64,000 bases of DNA from AP-15 sp963755435 (GTDB lineage Bacteria; Pseudomonadota; Alphaproteobacteria; ATCC43930; CGMCC-115725): the NCBI GenBank assembly GCA_963755435.1, contig CAVWJX010000011.1, positions 1 to 64,000 on the forward strand. The letters run 5' to 3'. Positions 1 to 9,572 of the stretch are shown here, piece after piece. Below the pieces are notes generated by a model, which made no database searches, was not told the origin of the DNA, and worked only from the letters and a program-made list of their open reading frames with translations. The position numbers were made by a program, and so were the translations under genes. Numbering within the stretch: position 1 is the first letter of the stretch; each line of letters opens with the position of its first letter.

Positions 1-210
1 GCGCGGCCCCTACAAGCCGCGTCAACCAGCTCAGATTTCAAAGTGAGTCACCACCCATTTCCCATTCCATGTCGCTAGCGTGCTTGAACTCGGGCGGGTG
101 ATGGGTAGCGCTCTCACTCATATCGATCTCTGCTGTTTTACGGCCGACCGGTCGCGAGACTTCGCAAGCGCTCAGCGGGTACTCGTGCGATCGCTCTCGC
201 GGATCGGCGC
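1..210. other. left edge; no clear gene
   Basis: No recognisable gene. A short minus-strand reading frame of 27 codons begins with ATG at position 121 and stops at 38, downstream of the amidase. It could be the broken start of a gene running off the left edge, but it matches no family I know. Confidence 0.3.
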
Positions 211-1680
211 CTATTCTCGATAGCCCGGCGGCGGCGCGAACGCGAAGCCGAGTTCGCATTCGATCATGCCGGCAAGGGCGATCGTCGTCCGGTCTTCGAG
301 AAAAGCGCCGATAAGCTGGGCGCCGAGCGGCAACCCCTCGGGGCTGCGAGCGATCGGCAAGGCGGTCGCCGGCAGTCCGTTGAGGGTGGCAATCGTCGCC
401 CACACGATCTGGTCGGCGTAGCGCGCCACCGTCCCGTCGACGTCGAGCAGGCGCTCGTCGATCGGCGAGTGATCGTGCGGGAACGCGGGCGTCGGCATCG
501 CCGGACAAAGGATCGCGTCGATATCGCGGAAGAGCGCACGCCACTGCGCGGTGATGCCGAAGCGGGTGCGCGTCGCCATTACCCAGTCGTTGTGCGGCAT
601 CAGAAAACCGCGCAGCCGGCAGGTGCGCAGGCTGTCGTCGTCGGCCGGCAGCGCGGCTGCCTCGGCGGCCACCCGCTGGCGCACTTCGGGGGGCAGATTT
701 GGGCCGACAAAGCCGGCCGCCAGCAGCCGCACATAGAGACGCGTGGTGTGCGCGAGGTCGGGCATGGCGGGGCTGCTGCGCAGGATTGTGCACCCTCGCT
801 TTCCGAGACGGTCCGCGAGGTCGTTGACCGCGCCGGCGACGCTCGCCGCGGTCGGGCATAACGGGTGTTCGTCGATGACCAGTATGCGAAAATCGGCGAG
901 CCGATCGTGCCGCGGCGGCGGCAGCGCGAGCCGGTAACCGACGCCCTCAGACCATTCGTCGGGCCCTGCCAGCACCTCGAGTTCGAGTGCGAGATCGGCG
1001 GCGCTGCGCGCCATCGGGCCAATCACGGCGAGATCGCCGCGCGTCGGGATTGCCGGCGTCTGGGGCGGTCCGCCGCCACGCCCCGGGATCAGGTCGAGGC
1101 TCGGCTTGTGCGAGAAGACGCCGCAGAAGTGCGCCGGGCAGCGCAGCGAACCGCCGATGTCGGAGCCCAATTCGAGCGGCACATACCCGGCCGCCAGCGC
1201 CGCAGCCCCGCCGCCCGACGAGCCGCCGGGGCTGCGCCCGAGATCCCAGGGGTTGTTCGTCGTCCCGTAGATGTCATTGTAGCTCTGCCAGTCTGCGAGA
1301 CCGATCGGCACGTTGGTTTTGCCGAGGATCACCGCGCCGGCTGCCTTCAGCCGCTCAACTGTCAGCGCGTCGGCGGTCGGATGCCAGTCGCGGCTTTTCG
1401 GATATCCCCAGGTCGTCGGCAAGCCGGCGATATTGAACTGCTCCTTGACCGTCATCGGGATGCCAAGCAACGGCCGACGCACGCCGTCGCCGCGGGCCAG
1501 CGCCAGGTCGGCCGCCGCGGCCGCGTCGCGCGCCCGCTCGAAATCGCGCACGACAACCGCATTGATCTTAGGGTCGAGCGCTTCGATGCGGGCGATCGCC
1601 GCGTCGCACAGTTCGCGCGCCGACACCTTGCGGGCGGAAAGCTGTGATTTCAGGTCTCCCGCGGTCTGGTAGTTCGGCAT
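211..1680 (-). CDS. amidase signature family enzyme
   Basis: A 489-residue amidase-signature hydrolase, the usual length for the family, expected to cleave a C-N amide bond of a small cytoplasmic substrate. The Ser-cisSer-Lys triad is visible: Lys79 in the motif MTVKE, the cis-Ser near 154 in a GGSSGG loop, and the nucleophile Ser177 in GSDIGGSLR. It lacks GatB/GatC neighbours, so it is a catabolic amidase rather than tRNA amidotransferase subunit A. It lies 11 bp downstream of the broken methyltransferase and is the last gene of a five-gene minus-strand operon. The frame is intact, unlike several genes upstream of it. The substrate cannot be read from sequence. Confidence 0.9.
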   Translation of the reverse strand: MPNYQTAGDLKSQLSARKVSARELCDAAIARIEALDPKINAVVVRDFERARDAAAAADLALARGDGVRRPLLGIPMTVKEQFNIAGLPTTWGYPKSRDWHPTADALTVERLKAAGAVILGKTNVPIGLADWQSYNDIYGTTNNPWDLGRSPGGSSGGGAAALAAGYVPLELGSDIGGSLRCPAHFCGVFSHKPSLDLIPGRGGGPPQTPAIPTRGDLAVIGPMARSAADLALELEVLAGPDEWSEGVGYRLALPPPRHDRLADFRILVIDEHPLCPTAASVAGAVNDLADRLGKRGCTILRSSPAMPDLAHTTRLYVRLLAAGFVGPNLPPEVRQRVAAEAAALPADDDSLRTCRLRGFLMPHNDWVMATRTRFGITAQWRALFRDIDAILCPAMPTPAFPHDHSPIDERLLDVDGTVARYADQIVWATIATLNGLPATALPIARSPEGLPLGAQLIGAFLEDRTTIALAGMIECELGFAFAPPPGYRE

Positions 1681-1691
1681 CCCCCGCTCCC

Positions 1692-2504
1692 TCAGCGTCG
1701 GCCGCTGGCAATTCGATACTCGGCTTCCGGCTTGACCGTCCCGCCGGTGTCGCCCAGATCTCGCCGCGCCTCGTCGCGTATGGCGCGGCGGAGGTCTTGG
1801 GGAAGCCCGAGCAGCGCCTGACCCGTCGATCCGCCGCCGCGCTCGAAGGGGCCGTAATAGGCGTCAAACGACGGTAGCACGAAGGCGTGCCTCACCGTAT
1901 AGGCCACGAAATCGGCGAACCCCGCCTCGCCGAAGAGCGACCCAAGTTTTGAAGCTTCGGCGAGCGCGAAGGTGCGCGCGACGGACTCGGCCAGGCCCGG
2001 TACGTACTGCGCGATCATCTGGTTGATCTGATGGTAATAGGAGCGCTCGACCACGGATTCACCGAGACGGCCGCGCGCCCGCCGGGACGCAGCACTCGGC
2101 GAAATTCGCTAAGGCCCCGCACTGGATCGGGGAAGAACATCAGCCCGAGATTGCAGAGGACCGCGTCGAAACTCTGGTCGGAGAAGGGAAGCGCCTGTCC
2201 GTCCTCGACCGAGACCGACACGTTCGGCGCGTCGGCGAGGCGCTCACGCGCCTTTGCGACCATCGCCGCAGAGACGTCGGCGGCGGTGACATGGCCGGCC
2301 GGGCCCACCGCGGCGAGGGCCGCTTCGGCGGAAAGCCCGGTGCCGGTCGCGATGTCGAGAACGCGCATGCCCGGCACAACACCGGCGGCGCGCAACAAGA
2401 AGGGCATGAAGTACGCCGTGACGTGCGCAAACGCCTCGTCGTAGAGCGCCGCTGCGTCGTCCCCGAAGGTCAGTTCCTGCCCATTGGGGTTCGGCCGGTC
2501 TCAT
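1692..2504 (-). pseudogene. class I SAM-dependent methyltransferase, frameshifted
   Basis: The first part (frame 2407 to about 2045) carries a class I methyltransferase core: motif I VLDIATGTG, then the acidic EDGQALPF and FDAVLCNLGLMFF region, ending at RPGGRAAVSV. The remainder continues in another frame from about 2054 (VERSYYHQIN) to a stop at 1692. About one base is missing at the junction near 2055. The frame also stays open upstream of 2407 without a normal start: the ATG at 2504, which overlaps the ridA stop as ATGA, is in a different frame, so a second indel near 2470 is likely. Either a decayed gene or two sequence errors. The operon position suggests it once acted with the neighbouring dehydrogenase and hydrolase. 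Confidence 0.75.
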
Positions 2505-2890
2505 CCTTTGGCGATAAAGGCTACGGCGTCAATCTCGATGCGCGCCCCTATCAGGAGGCCCGCGACCTGGACTGCGGTCGATGTGGGCGGGTCATTCGGG
2601 AAAACCTCGCCGCGAACCTTGGAAAATTCGCCATAGGGGGCAAGGTCCGTCAGGTAGACCTTGATGCTGACGACCTTGTCCATATCGGCGTCGAGCTTGC
2701 GCAGGGACGCGCGGATGCGATCGAAGGTGACGCGCACTTCCTCTTCGAAGCTGATGGGCTTGTTGTCTGGTGGGATCGCCACGCCGACTTGACCGGCGAC
2801 AAAGATCCAGCTGCCGGCTTCGGTGTCGATCCGCAGTGCCTCGCTGAAGCTCTTGGCGATCGGACTGGCGAGATGTCGCATCGTGCTCAT
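2501..2890 (-). CDS. RidA/YjgF family protein
   Basis: A 129-residue protein of the RidA (YjgF/YER057c/UK114) fold, small cytoplasmic trimers of which the archetype hydrolyses reactive imines and enamines. The start at 2890 (MSTMRHLASP) is preferred because the longer open frame upstream is the overlapping dehydrogenase gene. The usual C-terminal signature is present (STAVQVAGLL, then IEIDAVAFIA). The arginine that binds the substrate carboxylate in canonical RidA appears to be replaced in the PPTST segment, so this may belong to a Rid subfamily without imine deaminase activity. It starts about 2 bp after the presumed end of the dehydrogenase. Confidence 0.85.
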   Translation of the reverse strand: MSTMRHLASPIAKSFSEALRIDTEAGSWIFVAGQVGVAIPPDNKPISFEEEVRVTFDRIRASLRKLDADMDKVVSIKVYLTDLAPYGEFSKVRGEVFPNDPPTSTAVQVAGLLIGARIEIDAVAFIAKG

Positions 2891-2892
2891 GA

Positions 2893-3989
2893 TCAGGACC
2901 TTTTTCTTCCTGCCACGGATCCACCAATACCTTGGCGTGGCTCTCCGGATTGGCCAACGCGGCGAACGCATCGCGCACGCCCTCCAGTCCGACTTCACCG
3001 GTGATCAGCGGCGCCACGTCGATCTTGCCCTCGGCAATGTGATGCAGGCTGGCGGCGAATTCCTCTCTCGTATAGCCCAACACAAATTGCAGGTTGAGCT
3101 GCTTGACGATGCCGAAGAACGGCTCGAAGGCGTCCGTCTGCATGCACACGCCCACCACGACGATCCGCGCGTCAGCGGGGGCCCCATCCATCACCTGCTG
3201 GATCACACCGGGCACGCCGACGCACTCGAAGATCACGCAAGGACGCTGCCGCGGTCCAATGCCGAACAAGCGCGCATAACGACCGGGATCGTAACCCTCC
3301 GGCGTCGCCGCCGCCTGCCAGCTTGCATAGGGCGACGCGGCTGCGGGATCGACTACCTCATCGGCACCCATGCGCAGTGCCAGTGCGCGGCGGGCAGGAG
3401 AAAAATCTGCGGCGATGATCGGATGCAAATCCTTCAGCTTCAGCGCTGCGATTACCGCCAATCCGACCGGGCCGCAGCCGATCACCAGCGGCACATCCTG
3501 CGGCGCGAGGCGGGCCCGCTGCACCGCGTGCCAGCCGACCGCCATCGGCTCGGTCAGCGCGGCGTGGGTGGCTGCGAGGCCATTGGGGACCGGCAACAGC
3601 AGACGTTCGGCGAGCGGCAGGTGTTGCGCGAAACCGCCGGCGATGTCGTTGGAATAGCCAATGCCCTGCACCGTATTGCCCACCAGTGTCATCGGCAACG
3701 AGCAAACCAAGGTGCCGGGCTTCAGAGATTTCTCGGTCCCGGGACCATGCTCGACGATTTCGCAGCAGAATTCGTGGCCGAACACGACGTCGCGCGCCGG
3801 GTCCATCGCCCAGCGGTTGCCGCTGCGGCGGGCGAGATCGACAAACTGCGCGGTGTGCTTCGCTGCATGCAGGTCGGAACCGCAGATCCCGCAAGCCAGG
3901 GTGCGGGCCAGTACCTGGCCGGCGGCGGGCTCTGCATCGGCAATCGTGTCCACCACGATATCGCCGCCCCGAAAGATCGCTGCGCGCAT
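2893..3989 (-). CDS. zinc-dependent medium-chain alcohol dehydrogenase, 3' end disrupted
   Basis: A medium-chain NAD(P)-dependent dehydrogenase of about 365 residues. The start at 3989 has a good ribosome site (GAGGAGAAGG, 6 bp upstream). Catalytic zinc ligands are visible in CGICGSDLH and the GHE motif, and the Rossmann glycine motif is GCGPVGLAV; I do not see the four-cysteine structural zinc loop. After the expected C-terminal segment HAKVLVDP the frame does not stop but runs on through ridA to 2592. A one-base change in the AAAAA run near 2905 would bring in a TGA at 2895-2893, 2 bp before the ridA ATG. I therefore give the inferred natural end. Likely oxidises an alcohol made by the neighbouring hydrolase. 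Confidence 0.8.
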
Positions 3990-4005
3990 GATGTTTCCTT
4001 CTCCT

Positions 4006-5985
4006 CTATTGCGCGGGGGCGGATTGCGGCACCGTTGCGAGCAGGTCCCAGCGGCGGGCCGACTGCGCGAGAATGCGCTGCAGGTCCTCCGGCAACAGGT
4101 ATCCGGCATCGATCAGGCGCTGCGCCGCGTGGCTTACCTGATCGAGGTACGCCGTCTTCCCGGGATAGCGTGCCGCGATCGACCGGCGCGGGTCGCCTGT
4201 CGCGGCGCGTTCGCCCTCGCTGAGGGGGAAGGGGATCGTCGAGCCGATCAGGCTAATCAGCCGCTCGGGCGCGCCGATCTGGGGATGGCGCAGGTTCCAG
4301 CCGGTATAGGTCGCCAGCGGTACCGTCACATCGGGCAGCCGGATACCGCTGAGCTCGTTGCCGTCCGGATCGACCGACGGGACGAAATGGCGATAGGCCT
4401 CGCCCTCCCGTGGCGGCAGCGTGGTGGCGATCCCGTTCGCCGCCTCCGGGCCGAAATCGAGCCGCGTGACCCGCGGCGGATGCGCCGGAAACCCCACTCC
4501 CGGTATAGCGGTGATGACGGCCTCCACCGTCTCCGGTGCGACGGCGCTGCCGTCGGCGAGGTGCGGGTAGCGGCTCGCAGGGGGTGGCTCGCCTTGGCTG
4601 ACCCAGCGATCCATCCGCACCAGCAGAGCGCGGAGCAGCGGGTTGTAATCGATCGAATTCAGTGCCTGCTGGCCGCGCTCGCCGTTTTGCGGGTTGGTGT
4701 CGGTCAGCGGCAAGGTCCCAGCCGAGTGCTGCGTGCCGGCGAAGTGGTAGAAGCGCGAGGAAGCAGTCGGCTCGATGTCGCGCGCGCCGGTCGGATCCGT
4801 ATGGATCAGCGAGGCATCGCCGCGCCAATATTCGCACGAGGTGTTGGTGAAGAAGATTTTCGGCACCCGATCGCGCGCGGCAAGGCGTTCGAGGAGGCCG
4901 TCGCTGCGACCGGTGACCGGATCGGTGGCACCCATCTCGTTGAATGGGAATGGGTCGCTCGGCAGCGACGCTGAGGGCTGCCCGAAGCGCATGTTGAAGT
5001 CGCCGCCGCGCTTGCCGCCGGCGATGTGAACCAGCACGCCGTCGAACACCATTAGTTCCGCCTCGTCTTCGTTGAAGCCGAGATAGAGGAGCTGGCGCAG
5101 AAAACGCCCGCTTTGCGATAAGCCGAAGGCGTAGGCGTGCTGGATGTCGCCGGCGCACGGATTGTCAGCCGCATCGCCGTGCCGCAGGAAAGATACGATG
5201 TCGCGCGCCGCCAACAGGCCCAGCCCAATCACCGGCGCGCTGCTTGTCGGGTAGATCACCTCATAGATCCGGCCGGGCTCGAAGCCGGTGGCGAGATAGA
5301 TGTGGTTCGGATCGGGGACGATGCGCTCCGCCTCCACCCGGGCGAATGACCAACTTTGGCAGGGGATTGTTCGCGGCGGCGCCGCATCGCCGTCGCGCAC
5401 CAGCAGCACGGCGTTCGGGTCGTCCAGATCGTCGCTCGGATAGGGGCGGTGGCCGCGGTCGGACAGCAGCTGGACCCGGCCCGGCCTGCTCGGCTGGAAG
5501 CCGACCAGCAGCCGTCCCGAGACCGGGCGGCCACCCAACTGCGCCTCGGGGACCTTGAGGCGCATCAGCCCACTGGCTTCCGGCACGTCGTGCTGCCAGC
5601 CGCACCAGACCACGGTACAGCCGTGGCGCATCAGAAAACCGTTCCCGGCGTCGGTCGGCGCGGCAGGATTGATCGGACGCGGCACGCCGTTGAAGGTCGC
5701 CAATGCCAGCCGGTTGCCGCGGTTGGGTACATCGAACAGCAGGCGGTGGCTCCCGCGCGCCTGGTCGACCGGCGCAAGGATGCGGACGTCAGCCGTGAAA
5801 TGCACCAAGCCGTCGTGCCCGCGCTCGGCCAGGTCGATATCGGTGACGGCGCCGTTCAAAGGGTGCGCCGGGTCAACGGCGAAGTGTGCGGTGCCGTCGA
5901 GCTACTGGTAGCACCCGACATCGCCGAATTCCCGGCCGCCGGCGAGCGGCTGGCGGGTCTTGATCTCGAGCCTCGTAACAGCCAT
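4006..5985 (-). pseudogene. alpha/beta hydrolase domain (Abhydrolase_10-like) protein with in-frame TAG
   Basis: The first gene of the minus-strand operon, about 659 codons, resembling the alpha/beta hydrolase domain family with a GLSQSGRF nucleophile elbow. The real start is the ATG at 5985, preceded by GGGGAGGAG, giving MAVTRLEIKTRQPLAGG. Codon 28 is TAG (5904-5902); the frame then continues without shift as LDGTAHFAVDPAHP into the rest of the protein to a stop at 4006. A single C-to-T change from CAG would explain it. Restart at the TTG at 5859 would lose the N-terminal 42 residues. Sixteen base pairs separate it from the dehydrogenase gene. Confidence 0.8.
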
Positions 5986-6300
5986 CGCACTCCTCCCCAT
6001 CCGCGTACGGGCATCTTTATCATCAATTCGCCTCTCCGGCTCGCCGATCGGGCCCTGCCCCGTCTGGTCCGCGCAAGGCCGATCACTCGAACAGCGGCAC
6101 CCCTCAGCGCATTCGCAAACGTCCAGGAGGGGAGCACGCGTCCGCATCAAGCGCTCGCCCATATGTTCGGGCTATCATCCGGGCGCGCTGATCGAAAACG
6201 ACACGCGGTGTCGCGGTCTTCCGGCGCCGGCCCGGCTTTCGCGATGGCGGCGAAGCGGTTATTGCTGCTGCATCTCATTCGTTGCGACGAGGCCGTCCAT

Positions 6301-7153
6301 ATGATCGAGGTCCGCAAGATTACGACGGCGCCCGGCCTCACCTTCGACACCTCGATAGCCGGCTCGCAGGTCTCCGTTGGTGCTGCTGCTCCATGGGTTC
6401 TGCGTGTCGCGACATTTCTGGGCGAGCCAGATCCCGGCGCTGGCCGAAGCGGGGTATTTTGCGGTCGCTCCCAACCAGCGCGGCTATGCCGCCGAGGCGC
6501 GGCCCGATCCGGCGGTCTTCGACAATTACGGCATCGATAAGCTGATCGGCGATGCGCTCGACATCATCGCGGCGGTCGGGCGTGCGGGTGCCTGCTTCCA
6601 CCTCGTCGGCCACGACTGGGGCGGCAGGCTGTCGTGGATCATCGCCGACCGCTACCCGGAGCGTCTCGCCTCGCTGACGATGCTGTCGTGACCGCATCCC
6701 GCCTCGTTCGCCCGGGCGATCAAAAACGACCCGGAACAACCCCACCGCTCGCAGCATCATCGCGAACTCCTCGATCCCGACGCCGGATCGCGGTTGCTCG
6801 CCAACAACGTCGCTTGGGTGCGCGATCGGCTGACGCGCAACGGGCTACCCCCGGACGCGATCGAACGGCATTTGTCGGTACTCGGCAACCCGCCGGCCAT
6901 GGAGGCGGCGCTCGCGTGGTACCGTGCGCGCGGCGAGCGCCCGGCGGTCGGCCCGACAAAGGTCCCGACCCTCTATATCTGGGGCGACGCCGACGACACC
7001 GTCGGCCGAATGGCGGCCGAAGGGACGGCCGAGCTCATCGACGCACCCTACCAGTTCGCGGTGCTAAAGGGCGGCGGCCACCACGCCGCCGACCAGATGC
7101 CGGAGCGGGTTACGGCGCTATTGCTGGAGCATCTCGCGCGCTATCCCGTTTAG
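6301..7153 (+). pseudogene. alpha/beta hydrolase (epoxide hydrolase-like), frameshift and stop
   Basis: Three pieces of one hydrolase of about 284 codons. The N-terminus starts at ATG 6301 (MIEVRKITTAPGLTFD). The frame shifts near 6360 and continues as PLVLLLHGFCVSRHFW with the HGF oxyanion motif and the VGHDWGG nucleophile elbow. At 6689-6691 an in-frame TGA interrupts MLS/PHPASFARAIKND, where CGA (Arg) would be expected. The same frame then runs to 7153 and holds the acid in WGDADD and the histidine in KGGGHHAADQ. All triad residues survive, so the damage is probably recent or an artefact. It is the opposite strand to the damaged operon. Confidence 0.8.
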
Positions 7154-7160
7154 CCGCATC

Positions 7161-7757
7161 GTGACACGGCGACGCCACTACAGGGATCGGTTTGTCGTAA
7201 TCTCGGGATGTTCGAGCAGCGGCAAATCATCGTTGCTCGCTGAGTTGGGCCGGCGCGGCTATGCTTTTGTTGAAGAGCCCGGCCGCAGAATTGTCAAGGA
7301 AGAGCTCGACCTCGAAGGCTCTGTGCTCCCGTGGATGGACGCGGCGGCGTTTGCTCGGCGTTGCATCGCGCTGGCACTGTCGGACCTCCGAGCGGCGCGC
7401 CGCCAAAAAGGCAGATGGGTGTTCGACAGAAGTTTGATCGACGCCTCGGTCGCTCTCGAGCACCTGACCGGTGAGCCCACTTCAGAGGCGCTTCGACGAT
7501 CTCATCGATTTCATCGGGGGGTTTTTCCGGCACCGCCTTGGCCCGAGATTTACGTGCCGGACCGGGAGCGGCGTCACAGCCTCGCGACAGCCCTGGTCGA
7601 ATATTCGCGGCTGTTGGAGACCTATTCCTCCCTCGGCTACGAGACCGTAATCCTGCCGAAAGCGAGCGTGGCCGAGCGAGCCGACTTCATCCTTGATACC
7701 CTGCGGAGTAATTGGCCATTTTGTGGCTCTCAAATCAGGCCCAACCGATCGCCGTGA
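7161..7757 (+). CDS. P-loop ATPase (AAA_28-like)
   Basis: A 198-residue protein with an N-terminal Walker A motif GCSSSGKSS (residues 15-23), followed by a FVEEPGRRIV segment and a VFDRSLID segment resembling Walker B. This resembles the small stand-alone ATP/GTP-binding proteins of the AAA_28 type, whose role is mostly unknown; a kinase-like activity is possible but not shown. The GTG start at 7161 has no obvious ribosome site, and it begins 7 bp after the broken hydrolase. The last 15 residues overlap a minus-strand remnant and may not be native. Confidence 0.7.
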   Translation: MTRRRHYRDRFVVISGCSSSGKSSLLAELGRRGYAFVEEPGRRIVKEELDLEGSVLPWMDAAAFARRCIALALSDLRAARRQKGRWVFDRSLIDASVALEHLTGEPTSEALRRSHRFHRGVFPAPPWPEIYVPDRERRHSLATALVEYSRLLETYSSLGYETVILPKASVAERADFILDTLRSNWPFCGSQIRPNRSP

Positions 7758-7992
7758 ATGTCGGTCGCGCGTAAAATGCATCGGGCGCCTCGCCCCAGGG
7801 GGTGAGGGCGCGGGCGATCTGCTCCAGTTCGCCGCTCGTGACCCAGCCCTCTGCGAGCGCCAGCTCTCCAAGCACACCGCGCAGCCGGATCAGATCGTTC
7901 CGCGCGGTGCTTCGCGTCGCTTCGGGCGAGGCAGCGGGGCCACCGGCTTCGGTGGCGAGCGTTCCCGACGCCTCCGTGCGCGAGAAGCCGGC
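7735..7992 (-). pseudogene. C-terminal remnant of an unidentified protein
   Basis: An 85-codon open stretch with no start codon. Its end reads GELEQIARALTPWGEAPDAF then YARPTFTAIGWA and a TGA. The ordered aromatic and acidic pattern looks coding and recalls C-termini of some methyltransferases, but I cannot assign it. It overlaps the 3' end of the ATPase gene on the other strand. Confidence 0.3.
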
Positions 7993-8111
7993 CTAACACG
8001 CAGCTAACACGCACCGGCTGCCAAGCCCTTGATTTCGCGTGGCTGCCAATGTCCGCTCCTGAACCTCTTAGTCATTGATTTTGTTATTTTTCGGGTACAA
8101 TGGCATCATAG

Positions 8112-8144
8112 AGGTCACCGGTTCGATCCCGGTTGGCTCCACCA
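8112..8144 (+). other. 3' fragment of a tRNA gene (tRNA-Ala-like), probable attachment site
   Basis: A perfect T arm (ACCGG, loop TTCGATC, CCGGT at 8117-8133) is followed by TGGCTCC, discriminator A and CCA. There is no matching 5' half: GGAGCCA and the D and anticodon arms are absent upstream. The tail is most like an alphaproteobacterial tRNA-Ala. A 3' tRNA fragment is what site-specific integrases leave at one end of an integrated element, and element-like genes follow at 8.7-10.2 kb. Confidence 0.7.
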
Positions 8145-8756
8145 ATCAAGTCAAGGGCTTAGTCAGTGATGGCTAGGCCCTTCAGCTTTTCTGGGAAAGC
8201 ATGGGGGAAATGCCGAGCCGAGTTTTGGTTCGCGACCGGCCTGCTGACGCCTCTGGGCCGCCTCCTCATGTTGACTTGAATAGCCGCACCGTCCGGGGTT
8301 GCACCGGGCGCCAATCCTCGCCGTCCGGACAAGAGACGCTAATGCCCGGTCATCGATAGACCTTCCTAATGTAGGCGCGTCCTCAAGCCTGTCCTGATCC
8401 AAATAAAAAGATACCCCGTCTGTGCCGCCTGCTGCGTCCAAGTGGCTGCACTCGTTACCGCTTTGCGGACGGTGGCGCTGTCCACCCGGTGTCCGCTGCC
8501 GTCCGCACTCCCTTCTCGCAGGCCCCGCGCGGGCGAGGTGTATCGGCTCGCGAACCGGCCTGGTGTCGATTTGACCGCGCTTGCGGACACCGTGCCGATC
8601 TAAAAAGCTCAGAAAGAGGGGCGCCGCGACGGGCAAGGCCGCCGCGTTGCGCCCGTCGCCGTCAACCCGGCGGCTGATTGCTGGCGCCGCAGCGCTGGCC
8701 CGCAGCGCTGGCCCATGAGGCGCGCCCGAAGCTCGTCATGAACGGCTTCGGAAAAG
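8145..8756. other. no recognisable gene
   Basis: I find no coding sequence I can support here. An integrase gene would be expected between the tRNA fragment and the primase pieces but none is seen; the open frames do not show tyrosine or serine recombinase motifs. The first part (about 8040-8110, just before the tRNA fragment) is noticeably AT-rich. Confidence 0.4.
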
Positions 8757-8905
8757 CACCGCAGGATGATCCGCCGGGTACGCTTCCTGTCGCGATCCTT
8801 GTACGGCCGAAACTCGATCGCCCGCGATCGGAGCAGCGGTGCGATCCGGCGCAAGGCGCTGCCGACTTGCGACGCCGTCGCCGGATACCAGCGCGCCCGT
8901 CGCTC
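8757..8905 (-). pseudogene. possible C-terminal fragment of an element-encoded primase
   Basis: A minus-strand segment reads WYPATASQVGSALRRIAPLL then IEFRPYKDRDRKRTRRIILR. A helix-turn-helix-like stretch followed by an Arg/Lys-rich RTR end resembles the C-terminus of phage or satellite primase-like proteins. It lies in the right order and strand to be the far end of the primase whose beginning is at 9409-9555, the middle being replaced by transposase sequence. Tentative. Confidence 0.35.
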
Positions 8906-9009
8906 AGCCTCGCCGCACGCTTGCCCGAGCCCATGCGAATAGCGACCCACCCCGCGAATCATTGAATGCTCTCCCTGGTAGTGCTGGGGGGCGTGGCTGG
9001 GGATGGTGA

Positions 9010-9408
9010 CGGTGGAAACGATTGGCCGGATCAGGCGGGCGTTTTGGGTTGATCACAAGCCGATCCGCCAGATCGACGCGCGGTGCGCCGCTCTCGCTCG
9101 GTCTGGCCTTGGTGTACTTGACCGTCCAGCGCGCGTCGCGGTCCTTCTGGCGCAGCTTGGCCGGGCTGTTCGCCCATCCCTTGGGAATGCGGCCCTCTCT
9201 GATGTCGCGCTTCTCGCCGTCGGTGTTGCGCTGCGTCGCTGCGGCGACGATCGAGGCGTCGATGATCTGGCCGCTCATCGCCAGAAACCCGGCCGCCGAG
9301 AGCGCCCTAGCGAAGCGCTCGAACAGCACCTCGATCGCCGGTTTGCCGGCGATCCGGGCCCGGGTCAGTGCCTCGCGGAATTCCAGATCGTGTTGGCGGC
9401 GCGGGCTT
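9010..9408 (-). mobile_element. IS5-family transposase fragment
   Basis: The minus strand encodes FREALTRARIAGKPAIEVLF, then LAMSGQIIDASIVAAATQRN and PAKLRQKDRDARWTVKYTKA, the middle part of an IS5-type DDE transposase. The Asp in IIDAS is the first catalytic residue. The 5' part and the C-terminal DDE region are missing, and the N-terminal side is joined out of frame to primase sequence at about 9408. I see no terminal inverted repeats, so only a fragment remains. Confidence 0.7.
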
Positions 9409-9555
9409 CCGCCGCGGCTCGGGTGCCCGAGGTGGAAGGATCATGGCCTTCCCGCCGCGTGGGGCGTAGCGAATTTTGGTCGGTTTGCCGCCGCGCGAAT
9501 CGTTGCGCCACGCAACCCAGCGCGGCTCCCCGGCAAGGGCATCGAATGCGGCCAT
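9409..9555 (-). pseudogene. N-terminal fragment of a phage/satellite-type primase
   Basis: Starts MAAFDALAGEPRWVAWRN and continues RGGKPTKIRYAPRGGKA, a pattern common at the start of primase/polymerase-like proteins of integrated elements (PRWVAW...GKPTK). A frameshift after GGKA leads to DDPSTSGTRAAAEARA in another frame, after which transposase sequence begins. Only about 50 codons remain. It lies directly downstream of the AlpA-like gene, the arrangement usual in small integrative elements. Confidence 0.55.
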
Positions 9556-9572
9556 GGCATACCGGCGCAGGC

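Noticed and set aside
2592..2892. Dehydrogenase C-terminal extension through ridA
   Set aside because: It is ridA read in another frame; the ridA protein is a clear family match and the extension has no domain.
8163..8636. Open frames between the tRNA fragment and the primase remnant as an integrase
   Set aside because: No recombinase motif (R..H-X-X-R..Y or serine) is visible in any frame.
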